Part shown: positions 44,880-54,929 of the stretch, in pieces
How the letters are laid out: each line of letters starts with the position of its first letter
Position numbering within the stretch: position 1 is the stretch's first letter
Assembly: GCA_004352715.1 (NCBI GenBank)
Contig: SCFE01000105.1
Location: 916,792 to 980,791 of the forward strand
DNA: 64,000 nucleotides
Reading direction: 5' to 3'
From: Hofstenia miamia
Lineage: Eukaryota; Xenacoelomorpha; Acoela
Translations under genes and position numbers: made by a program
The notes under the pieces: model-generated
What the model saw: only the letters and a program-made list of their open reading frames with translations
Databases searched by the model: none
What the model was told of the DNA's origin: nothing

Positions 44880-45400
44880 ACCGATTCTACAATATAAGAT
44901 GAAGATTGTTGAATAAAATTAGATCAAGCCTGACATTCCCACGCGTGGGAGGTGACTCCAGAACAACTAAATCAGTACAGCTTAAAATGTCGTCAACTTG
45001 TAACATGTTGAAGTCTCCACAAACAAAAAAGTGTACTTTGTGATAGTTATTTACAATTTCAGCATATTTAGTACTAATGTGTTCTGTTATTTCATCCGTA
45101 GTATGAAGGATGATCCGTACTTGGAGGATGATAAGTGCTGCTTATAACAATAGGTATTTCAGATCCAAGCATACCTATTTTAATCCAAATTGTCTCAAAG
45201 CTAGATGGACATTCAATGAGATATGACTTGAGATATTCCTTAACATAGATCATAACTCCACCGCCACCATGAGGTTTAGAACATTTCTTTTTCTTACAGA
45301 TACAGGTATATCTGTAATTTCTAAAAATTTTATATCCATCAATATGTACAAAACTATCAGGAATGTTGGAGCTCAAAAATGTTTCTGTAACCACACATAC
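44880..45400 (-). pseudogene. LINE B apurinic endonuclease
   Basis: Minus-strand reading: VTETFLSSNIPDSF (ETWL-type catalytic block), DGYKIFRNYR, PHGGGGVMIYVKEYL, SSFETIWIKIG, SSTYHPPSTD, and in the next frame FVCGDFNMLQVDDILS (the GDFN block near 45030). These are the ordered motifs of APE endonucleases of CR1/L2/jockey LINEs. One frameshift near 45100 breaks it. Confidence 0.8.
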
Positions 45401-45639
45401 ATCAATATTTAAAAGATTTAAGTCTTCCTTAAGTAAAGCTACTTGCTTTTTGCCTAAAACTGCATTTATATTTTTGAAATTTCTTTAAGGATCGGACATT
45501 CACAAGTAAAATAGTAGGGAGAGGTTTATAATTCTGTAGTCAATCTGTTGGGGCATAATTCCCCCAATCTGTATGAGATATTATGAAATCTTTTTCTTTT
45601 TTCCTAATCGACATGCTTGAGAAAATGAATTATGAGATT

Positions 45640-45835
45640 GACATTGCATTTTGTTTTTTCATGATTAACTGAAAAGCAATTTATGCATTTATGTTTATCA
45701 GAATGATCTTTCTTGTCACCATTTTTGTACTGATGATTTTCTGAACAGAATAAGCAATGTGTAGTTGCTTTACAAACTTTGGCTTTATGACCAGATCGTC
45801 CACAATTTGTATATTGGAAGATATCTATTCTATCA
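45640..45835 (-). pseudogene. LINE B ORF1 zinc-knuckle region
   Basis: On the minus strand the reading gives successive Cys/His knuckles: YTNCGRSGHKAKVC, CLFCSENHQYKNGDKKDHSD, and KHKCINCFSVNHEKTKCN. They lie between the 2A-bearing frame and the endonuclease, where ORF1 should be. Zinc knuckles bind nucleic acid in LINE ORF1 proteins. Stops occur nearby. Confidence 0.65.
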
Positions 45836-46321
45836 TATACTGTGGATGAACGTATTCCTATTATTAGTCGACAATTTTACTGCTTAATAAAGTTAAGCAC
45901 ATTCGGAGTTATTTTACATACTAAGTTATTGTGAGGGTGGCTTACGTAACTGAAGACAATATCAAATTTAGCATTGTCATTAGCTTGCAGATAATCATTT
46001 AATTTCGGATTATCTTACAATAAAATTCTTCTTTACTCTTCAGGAACTTTACTTTTAATGTACATTTGCACATTAGTAATAGTGCATTTAGGTAGTTGTG
46101 GGTTGAAGCATTTTTTTTTGTTTGTTCATATTTTTCTCAACTGCCTCACTTATACTAGAAATGTCATCCTGATTTTCAATTTCGAAAACAACATTACCAT
46201 CCTTAAGTGCAGTTCTTTTTCGTATTAATGCTTTGAAGTTATCCTCATTAGAATGTTTGATAATGATTTTTCAGTTTCTTCAAATTGTTCAGACGTGGCC
46301 TTTTTATCGGCCACCTTTAGT

Positions 46322-46670
46322 TTATCTGAAGTTTAATGCAGTAGACTTACGTTTTACACTATCAGAATATGAAGTTTTGTTTTGATGAAAAGAACTTTGT
46401 GGGAGACTTTGAAAATCATAAGAGTATTCATTGTTTGCCATTGTATCCACCAGAAATTCATAAATAGGTTTAATCAATTCATTAAACATTGCCACAGTTA
46501 CTTGTTTACGAGATGATACAGCAGCAGATAGTTTATGAATAACATTATCTAGCGTTTTCATGAATTCGACAGGAATGGAATAATTGATTGGACCAGGATT
46601 TTCCTCTATATCACCAGAAGTAGCCTGCAAAATAGTGGACACATCGTGAAGATTTGAAATGAATTTCTTT
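46322..46670 (-). pseudogene. LINE B 5' reading frame with 2A ribosome-skipping motif
   Basis: The frame reads without a stop from about 46670 to 46320. It contains ATSGDIEENPGP, a full 2A motif (D.E.NPGP), then a Ser/Asn-rich region. 2A motifs make the ribosome skip one peptide bond and have been described at the N-terminus of some non-LTR retrotransposon ORFs in animals and trypanosomes. The part upstream of the motif is cut off by the Dong/R4 copy 2 joint. There is no ATG start left in frame. It leads toward the zinc-knuckle region after frame breaks. Confidence 0.75.
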
Positions 46671-47962
46671 ATAAAGAAAGATAGAACATATCATGAGGAA
46701 ATGAGGACAAGGTTAAGAAAAGAATCCAAGATGAGAGTAAGGAAGTTATTACAGAAGTCAGCATTGAATGGGCTGAATAGTATAAAAGCAATTAATATAC
46801 ATGAACGATACAATTGTTGAAATATTCGGCAGGAATAGTTAGGTGGAACAAGAATGAACTGAGAGAATTAGACAGGGAGACAAGGAAGATACTAGCAGCA
46901 GAGAGAGAATTTAACTTAAATGGAGATTTAGATAGACTGTACATATCAAGGCATAAGGGAAGGAAAGGACTGCTAAGTGTAGAGGAAACTGTAGAAGCAG
47001 AAGCACTAGTGCTAAAGGAATATGTACAAGAGCAACCTAAGGGGTCCATACTGGAGGTCACTAAGGAGTTAAGGAAGATAAGAACTGAGAGTGAAGGAAA
47101 GAAGATATACCTGAGTAGGATGGAATCAGAGAGACAAACAAGGTATAGGCAGAAGGCAATGCATGGAGAATACTGGAGGAATACAGAAAAGTGTGACAGA
47201 GAAGAGAGCAACAAGTGGTTAAAGAGAGCAGGGCTAAAGAGAGAAACAGAAGCACTAATAATGGCAGCACAGGAGCAAGCAATAAGAACGAACTGGGTGA
47301 AGAAGCATATAGACAGAAGAGCAGAAGTAAGTGATAAATGTGGGTTATGTAAGAAAGAGGCGGAGACAGTAGATCATCCGATAGCAGGTATGAGAAGTTG
47401 GTGCAGAATGAGTATAAGTTCAGTCATGACAAGGTGAGAAGAATTTTACACTGGAGTTTGAGCAGGGAGCATGTGTTAGAAGCAGGAGACAAGTGGTATG
47501 AGCGCAATCCACAGGGCATCATAGAAAATGAGAAGGTTAAGATACTGTGGGACTTCAACATACAGACAAGCAAGGTGATAGAAGCACGGAGCTAGACATA
47601 GTAGTAGTGGACAAAGAGAAAAGATTGGGAACAGTGATAGACATAGCAGTACCAAAGGACAGGAATTTAGAAAGCAAGGAGAAAGAGAAGATAGACAAGT
47701 ATAGAGTGTTGGCAGAGGAAATAGAAAAGCTGTGGAAATTGCAGAAGGTTAAAGTAGTTCCGGTAGTTGTAGGAGCATTTGGAGCAGTGAGTAAGAAACA
47801 TGAGATACTTGGAGGAGTTGGGAGTAGCAAAGTGGGGAGGAGTGGTAGCACAGAAGGCAGCATTGTTAGGAACAGCTAGAGTCCACGAGGAAAGCTCTCA
47901 GACTCTCTGGGAACTGGTGAGTTCCCCGAGCTGAGAGGGATAACAGCATGAAGCTGTGAGAA

Positions 47963-47963
<1 letters not shown>
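46671..47963 (+). mobile_element. Dong/R4-like retrotransposon, copy 2 (5'-truncated)
   Basis: Begins within the reverse transcriptase thumb (equivalent to about 37690 of copy 1) and runs to the same 3' end, followed by (TAA)n at 47964-48002. It keeps the CCHC knuckle and restriction-like endonuclease regions but has several small indels that shift the frame (near 46797, 47389, 47592 and 47800). It is clearly similar to copy 1 throughout. 5' truncation is usual for target-primed reverse transcription. The joint with LINE B is at about 46671. Confidence 0.9.
46814..47437 (+). pseudogene. Dong/R4 copy 2 polyprotein fragment
   Basis: A 207-codon frame equivalent to the end of the thumb up to the CCHC knuckle (CGLCKKEAETVDHPIAG, where the last Cys of the knuckle is lost to a frameshift). 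It confirms that copy 1's two stops replace sense codons: here the same site reads DLDRLYISRHKGRKGLLS. Further endonuclease pieces lie in other frames at 47398-47595 and 47590-47879, including the ID-IAVPKD motif. Confidence 0.85.

Positions 47964-48002
<39 letters not shown>
47964..48002. repeat. (TAA)n tract between Dong/R4 copy 2 and LINE C
   Basis: About 13 TAA units. It is shared as the 3' border of both the plus-strand Dong copy and the minus-strand LINE C. Confidence 0.95.
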
Positions 48003-50640
48003 GAGTCAAAAGCACTTTATTTCATTGAAAATTCATAAAGTATAGCTTGAACAAAAAAGTTAAACTACAAAATCTATATTGATGTCTGTTACCATACATG
48101 CAATTTTTTTGTTGTGCCTCTTATATTTTGATGACACAGGAGATTGTGTTTCAATTTTCTCTGAAACACTTGAATATTCTCGGCCGACCTTATCTCCATA
48201 TCCAGACTGCTCCAATGTTTTATAATATAAATATGAAGGAATTTCCCACTTCTTTGATATGCATAAATTGGTGATTTGCAATTTAGTGTTCTTGAGTTGA
48301 AGTTAAGGTCACTGCATTTAATAAAGTGAGAAAATTTGGAAGTTTAAGTGTTTGTAGAGAATTAGTAAGCTGGTAAATTTAATGAAATACTTAGGTGCTA
48401 GCAAGGTGTATTTTTGTAAATATTTACTAGCGGTTTGTTTGTCAGTGTTAAATAAGACTCTGATTGCTGGTTTAAAGGATATATTGATTTTATCACTATT
48501 GAAGTCACTTAAGCTATTTAAAAGTTGTCATCCATATGTGAATTGGCTGGTTAGAAATGCATTTATGAATTGTGGATTTTTTGTAAATGGCCTAATCTCA
48601 AAAAGATTGTTTATTGCACTGTTCATCAGTTGAATTTCTTTGAAATGAATTCATTAAAATTAAGTTCTTGATTTAATTCCACACTTAAGTATTTCACTGT
48701 TTTGTTGGATTGTATGATCTTCTATTTTCAATGTTACCTTAGATGCAATACTTCTTGCTTTGGCGAAAATATTGTAAACTGAGTTTTGTTAAAATTTAGC
48801 ATTAATGTATTTTGTAATACGCTTTAGATTACTGGTGAATGTACTTGCAGCAATATAAGGATTTTGTGCTTTGTTAAAATACATCTGTCATCTGCATATT
48901 GAAATATTTGACAATTACCAGTCTTAGTAATATCATGTACATATAGTGTGAATAAGAGAAGACCTAGAACTGTTCCATGTGATACACCATTTTTGTTGTT
49001 GAGGTTACTGGAATAATCATTTCCTATAATAACTCGTTGCTTCCGTTCTGCAAGGAAACTATGCAACAGTTGAATGCTATTGTGTCAAACCCATGCACCT
49101 TTAGTTTTTCATGCATTATATTATGATTAATGCAATACAATGCTTTGCTTAGATCTAATAATGCAATAGCTGTACATACATTGTCATTTATATTAAGTCG
49201 AATGTTTTCTATAATAGATAATAGAGCATCAATAGTTTAGCCTTCTGCTCTATACCCAAATTGCCTTTCAGATAGTTATTTGAATTTAAGTATCTAAATA
49301 TTTGATTACTAAGCAACTTTTCGAAAATTTTTCAAAGAGGTTTGTTATTGAAATCGGCCTATAGGTATTGCCCATTGAGGGGTTACCCTTTTTATAGATA
49401 GAAGTAACGTCTGATTTTTTCAATATAGTTGGAAACTGGTTTTCTCTGATGCAAAAATTGAAAATGAATAGTAGTGGTTCAGCAAAGTAATGAATATACT
49501 TCTCAATAACAAAATAGGTGTTTAGTGAACCACTGGATTTATGAGAATCCACTGGATTTATGAGAATCCGGTTTTTTAATTAATGACGTTGAAACTAAAC
49601 TTTGATGTTAAAACTAACCTTTGTTTAAAATCCTCCCTTTGGCCTGTATAATTTCCTAAGTTTATAAATATGTCATTGAGGTGATCCGTAAGTTTTTTGC
49701 TATCTGCAACATTTCGGTTGCCAATTGATAATCTTTGAATATCTGTATCATATGAATTGATGTTTAGAAACCTAATGAAATTTCATTCGTCGCTCATGCA
49801 TCAACGGCATCATACAGCTCTTTTAGATTAACTATTTTTTTTAATCTGAGGAAGTTTGCATTCAACATTCATGTAATCTGTTTGCATCCTTATTTTTTGC
49901 AATATTTCCTTTTTTACATTCAAGTGGCTTGATTTCTGGGTGTTTTCTTATTTATTTCAATTTATTTTTTATTCTTGAGCTGTTGTAGAAATACTTTCTT
50001 TTCATTGGGGCTAATGTGTCCAAATATGTTTTAATATTGGAGATGAAGAACTTCAGCATGTCATTAGGATTTAGTGCAAAAACAAAATCAAATAGGATGC
50101 TCTTCAGCATTTCTATGAACTTACAATCATGGAAATTTTTGAACCTCCTTGAAACAATGAACTTACTTATTTTTGTAGTTTTCTTATGGGATATGATTAA
50201 AATTTGATTGTGATCACTGAACCTGTTGAAAACATTTTTCAAAATTTACGAATTTAAGAGAATATAATCGTTCAACAACTACTACCATGTTGGAACCCTG
50301 CTATTTCGTAATTGGAGATTCTGCAGAACACAATATTCTCCACTTGGGAGATATCACACAGACTAAGATTTTGCTGAACATCTCCTGATTTTATGATGAT
50401 TGCTTGGATGTGATTTGCAAGGTTTAGTATGCGAGCGTTGGAAAATATAACAAAATTTACAAATAGCAAGACGTTTTTGTAGCAGTAATTGCACTAATTG
50501 CTTTAAGAGAGTTTTTAATTGAGCATCACTTGGCGAAGTTTTGCAGTTATCTGTAGGTAACTTCATATCTGGTTGGTGAGATATTCCCTTTAAGGCATCA
50601 AGATAGCTATGTTCTGGTACTGTCATATTTGAGTGAAAAG
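48003..50640 (-). mobile_element. LINE C, CR1/jockey-like retrotransposon, broken
   Basis: Minus-strand pieces in order: an N-terminal frame (50626-50363); the end of the endonuclease with FSDHNQILIISHKK (50220); a basic linker (PMKRKYFYNSSRIKNKLK); reverse transcriptase fingers TSIYKKGNPSMGNTYRPISI (about 49400); GVSHGTVLGLLLFTLYVHDI and the catalytic QIFQYADDRCI (about 48900). The thumb follows near 48700, and the 3' end has AATAAAGTGCTTTTGACTC before (TTA)n. Frames are broken between all parts. The endonuclease start is not clearly seen. Confidence 0.75.
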
Positions 50641-50759
50641 TTATTGCTTTTCTTGTAATATTTTCTTTGTTTTTCCAATTTGTTCTTATAGCTCATAGTG
50701 ATTAAAGAAGGTCAATATTTCTTTGATTATCATTGCTAATCATTTTTTGGACAGCAGAC

Positions 50760-51661
50760 ACCCCAAAAATCCTCTATTGCAGTGGAAAAATATTTCCTGG
50801 TAAATAAAAATATTTACGAGCCAAACTTTTTCACTGTCTAGAAATATTTACACTAATATCTGTATCATTTTTAGTTTGAATTGAGTTTATTCATCGCATG
50901 GAGTTTTAAAGTTGATTTTCAAATATACTTGCAGAAGGCCTAGCCCACCTTTTATCCTCAACTATCTTCAGAAGAATTTCCAAAATATGCTTGGTGAAGA
51001 ACTCTGATCCCTTGTGAAAAATCCCCCTGCAAATATAATGAATTAATTTAGTTGTTTAGCTAAGGACATTTGCCAGGTGACATACGATTAAAATTTATTA
51101 GTTTTCAATTTTTTGTCGAATCCGTGAAATTTCTTTCATTTCTGAAGTCTTACCACCATAACAATTGCTTTAAAGCAATAGGGAGTAAATGGTTACATTA
51201 ATGGCCCGCTCAACAAATTCTAGCCTCGTACAAGAATTAATTGCAGAAAATTTTAGAAATGCTACATTTCAAGTAGAAAGAATAAATATGTATTCCTTAA
51301 CAGTGAAACTATCTGATCTGTAGTATAAATTTACGTCAAAGTTTTAAATTTATTGTTTATAATGAGCGGCCATATTTTTTACTATTATTTTTACACAATA
51401 TCATTGAAGCAAAGTGTTTGAATAATTTTTGAGATGTTTAAAGTTACTAATTTTTTCATTTAATTTCTTAAACAACTTCGTACATCAAATGCTAGCCTGT
51501 GAATGGGTGTTTTGAAGCCCCATTTTATTCTATTACAAATCGCAAGGCTGTGTTTTCAGTGGGTCTTTGTGTCCTTGATGAGCGGTAATGAAAGGCTCTT
51601 TACAAGTTATTTTTTCAACGAGCATAGAAAGTTTTGGTCAGAGGACATTTAACTGTTTATA
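50760..51661. other. AT-rich non-coding sequence
   Basis: No gene or element recognised. Confidence 0.4.
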
Positions 51662-52399
51662 CAGAGTGGCCCAGAAACACTGATGTTTAATTTTATTAAT
51701 ATTTGAAATATTAATTATCAGATTTATAACATGATGTTGGAAACATATCTTGCAGATTATGTTTACTTGGCTCATTAATGTCCCTATTGAATAAATTAAT
51801 CAAACTTTATATTCGAAGTGTCCAAAAAGAATTAATCAACTCAAAAGCTTCATTTCTTAATAATTTGCCCCCTCTTGATGAACCTCTTTGAAACAGTGTC
51901 GAGGTGTACCTCTTCGGTTGATGGAGTGCATTACCTATGAAGGGAAACAATTTGGTTACCTTCAATGATATAAAATGAGATTTTACTTTTGCTCTAACCC
52001 AATAAATGATCGATTAGTCATTCACTCGCCACTTGCATTTTTAATCTTATAATTTATACATTAAAATCTATACACCTACAATAATGGATTCGATTTTGTT
52101 TTCATTCTATACACTGTTTTCCATTGGGTGTTACCATGCTCTGAATGTGCTTATAATATTTAATGGTTAATTAAGGAGTGTCATATGGTAAAATTGTGAA
52201 TAAAAATCATTTTACAAATGTATGGTGACCACATTATTATTTATTTCATTCCTAAAATATTAAAAACACAACATATGGTTTGTTTAAAGTTTATTCATTT
52301 ATTAAATATCTAATACAGACCATTGAAATCCCCGTACATAACACGTGCAGTTGCCTAGCATTAATAAAATAAATCGGTAAGGGTATCTGGACCACTCTG
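51662..52399. mobile_element. MITE with CAGAGTGG ends and TA target duplication
   Basis: The left end CAGAGTGGCCCAGAAACAC is matched, inverted, at the right end by CAGAGTGGTCCAGATACCC. The element is flanked by TA (51660-51661 and 52400-52401), as in the Tc1/mariner group. It spans 738 bp without any coding frame, so it is non-autonomous. Confidence 0.8.
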
Positions 52400-52401
52400 T
52401 A

Positions 52402-53482
52402 TTGTTAATTTGGTTTGTTTCCAAATCATAGGCAAAGAAATATGAAAAATATTCCTTTGTATAGTCATTTGAAATTGAACTATTTTTGTAGTTATCTTCA
52501 TAATTTGTGTTCCAAAAATATATTTGTAAAGCGCTTAGTAGTCGTATGGCAAATGAGTGATCAATTCTGAAATTCTTTTCTTAGTAATTAAATGGTTTTG
52601 ATTTCGATGCCTTTTAACTATGATAAAAGCTACACTTTCACATATTTTCATACACTATGGGGTAGGACGTATGCATGTTCCTTATCATCGATCCGTTATG
52701 CCCGTAGCTAAATGTTATTTAACTAAAATTGCTTGACGCAACAAGGTAGCGGGTTAGTGTATAATTATACATACATAATTGAACATTCATAACTATTATC
52801 TATATAATTTACCTCGAAAATCATATGAAATAGTTTTGTTGACACCACTGGGAAACTAATATTTACAAATATAAAGTCATAATTAAGTCTCGTTTCCACT
52901 AAAATTTTATCGGCACGTTTCGTCAATTCATTGACAATCGTATATCAATCACATAACTTTAAATGACACCACATCAAACAGTATAAAAATTCTTTAAGTG
53001 GTATGCTTATTAATCTTTTATTGGAAACGTGGTCTTAGTCATCACAGCAGTAAGCTGTAGTGCTTGTATGAACTAGTAAAATAAGTAAAATATTGAATTC
53101 AATTCAAACGATATGGAACGTCTTCTGAAGTTCACAAATTACGATTTATACGGTACAATATAATGTATGTAGGAAATTACTATATTTTTATCAATAATAG
53201 AAGATGACAGTAAAATGGAACTGCTTGATATTGAGGCATTCAGTAAATTTTATGTGGTTAGTGTAATATTTTATGCGTTGTTTGAAATATTTGTTGTAAA
53301 CCTGGAGGAAGGCTAGGGTATCGCGAAGTATATATTCATAGATGATATGTAAAATAATAAATAGAAATTTCTTATCAATCAATAATAAATCTAGTGTATT
53401 TCAAACAAATGGCTTTAAGAATTATAATCCTTGAACAACGACAAATAATAATACTAAGTTCAGAGTCCATTTGCGTGGTATA
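52402..53482. other. AT-rich non-coding sequence
   Basis: No gene or element recognised. Confidence 0.4.
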
Positions 53483-53484
53483 TA

Positions 53485-54776
53485 TAGTTGGCTGCAAAAA
53501 AATGAGACTGAACACCTATTTTTTCACGCTTTGTGGAAACGTATTGAGACGTTTTAGAGGAAAACTATAAAAATAAAAGACAACGAGAATTTTGTGAACT
53601 TTAAAATGGTCAAACAAAAAAGTTAATTAATTAAACTGGTACTTCGTAATTATTTGAAAACACTTACCAAACAAATTGTTTTGCTTTGCAAAGTTTCTAC
53701 TTGATTTCTTCGGAATGGAAACGTTGGAACAGCTTGAAAACGCCTTTGCGACATCGCAAATTTCTCGATCAACTTATTTTCGAAAGCTGAAAAAAATTCG
53801 ACAAGGAGAATCTCTCAAAAGAAGAAAAGGAAGTGGACGCCCTGGAAAAATTATTGGAAAATTCATTCAGAAAACAGTCGCAATTGCTCTCAAAAATCCC
53901 TATATTTCTGTGAAAAAAATTGCAAACCGACTTCAAACTGAAGCCGACATCTCTGTGCATGAAACCACAGTTCAGAGAACACTGGAAAAAAATGGAGTTA
54001 CAAAAATTGGCAGAAAAAATCGACTTCTGATTACAAAAGAACATCAAGAAAAAAGATTAAATTTCGTGAAAGATTGGAAAGACTACACTTTTGAAGATGT
54101 TTGGATAACTGATGAGTGCGTATTTCAACTACACAGAAACAAAGTACAAGTGTGGTCGTCAAAGAAATGTCCAAGACCAACAAAAGCGGTTCCAAAGTTC
54201 GACCAAAAAATTATGGTTTGGGGAGCACTTTCCTATCGTGGGTTTTATTTGAAAATTTTAGACGGAAAAGCCACAATCGACAGTCAAAGATATTGCCAAA
54301 TTATAGCTGAATTTATGCCTTATGCTGATGCTTTATATGATGATGGATGGATACTCCAACAGGACGGAGCAACCCCGCACACGTCAGCAAAGACAAAAAA
54401 TTGGTTTTCTGAAAATAATATCCAGTTTTTGCAATGGCCACCAAGTTCTGCTGATCTTTCTCCAATCGAAAACGTGTGGCAGATATTGAAAAATGACGTT
54501 GAGAAGAAAAATCCGAAAAATATATCCGATTTAAAAGAAAAAATCCAAGAAAGTCAACACATTTTGACATCTGAAATGAAGTCCAATTTAATGAAATCAG
54601 TTTCAGTTCGTTTGAATGAAGTTATTTCTACAGGAGGAAAACAAATTAGACTTTGATGCTTTTTACTTATAGTCCTTTAATGTATCTTTAAAATCTTACC
54701 TTTCTTGAGTTGTTACGTTCAGTAGTTCAAAAGTAATATGCCTTTTTTCTAGTCTCATTTTTTTTGCAGCCAACTA
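53485..54776 (+). mobile_element. Tc1-like transposon, apparently intact
   Basis: The 1292-bp element has inverted ends starting TAGTTGGCTGCAAAAAAA and continuing TGAGACT, about 25 bp, with one extra A on the right. TA flanks both sides (53483-53484 and 54777-54778). One uninterrupted transposase frame lies between. Short ends, length and target fit Tc1. Confidence 0.93.
53676..54656 (+). CDS. Tc1-family transposase
   Basis: DDE transposase that binds the element's ends and moves it by cut and paste in the nucleus. The frame encodes 326 residues; the Met at 53715 (313 residues, METLEQLENAF) is the more likely start. The N-terminal paired-like helix-turn-helix regions are at about residues 15-125, split by GSGRPGKI (a GRPR-like hook). 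The catalytic triad is complete: WITDECVF, then LQQDGATPHTSA, then SSADLSPIENVW, with 34 residues between the second Asp and the Glu (DD34E). There are no stops or shifts. Family length is about 340 residues, so it is full size. Intact ends and frame suggest recent activity. Confidence 0.95.
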   Translation: MFCFAKFLLDFFGMETLEQLENAFATSQISRSTYFRKLKKIRQGESLKRRKGSGRPGKIIGKFIQKTVAIALKNPYISVKKIANRLQTEADISVHETTVQRTLEKNGVTKIGRKNRLLITKEHQEKRLNFVKDWKDYTFEDVWITDECVFQLHRNKVQVWSSKKCPRPTKAVPKFDQKIMVWGALSYRGFYLKILDGKATIDSQRYCQIIAEFMPYADALYDDGWILQQDGATPHTSAKTKNWFSENNIQFLQWPPSSADLSPIENVWQILKNDVEKKNPKNISDLKEKIQESQHILTSEMKSNLMKSVSVRLNEVISTGGKQIRL

Positions 54777-54929
54777 TACCCGTACACATTTTTAAACATT
54801 TAGTTTGGAGATGATGAGATGTCTTAACCAAACTATTTTGACAAATAATTTTGTTTTATATGGCTATTTCTAATATATAAATGTTTCTATCGAAAAGTCT
54901 AGCCATGATATGAAAACATTTTTAGTATA

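Larger units (their letters stand above)
41925..46670 (-). mobile_element. LINE B, CR1/jockey-like retrotransposon with 2A motif, interrupted
   Basis: On the minus strand the order is: a 2A-type motif (46642-46570), an ORF1-like region with zinc knuckles (about 45835-45640), an APE endonuclease (45400-44890), an LTR-like insertion (44546-44135), a linker, a reverse transcriptase (43270-42196), and a C-terminal piece ending near 42060. A (TTA)/(TTTA)n tail follows at 41960-41928. The frames are broken in several places, so it is inactive. The 5' end is cut at about 46670, where Dong/R4 copy 2 begins. Confidence 0.75.

Noticed and set aside
50272-50469. SGDVQQNLS in LINE C as another 2A motif
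   Set aside because: It lacks the NPGP core, so it is only a chance resemblance.
53676-53714. Upstream Met (13 extra residues) as the Tc1 transposase start
   Set aside because: The hydrophobic leader does not fit Tc1 N-termini; METLEQLENAF at 53715 starts the expected helix-turn-helix region.
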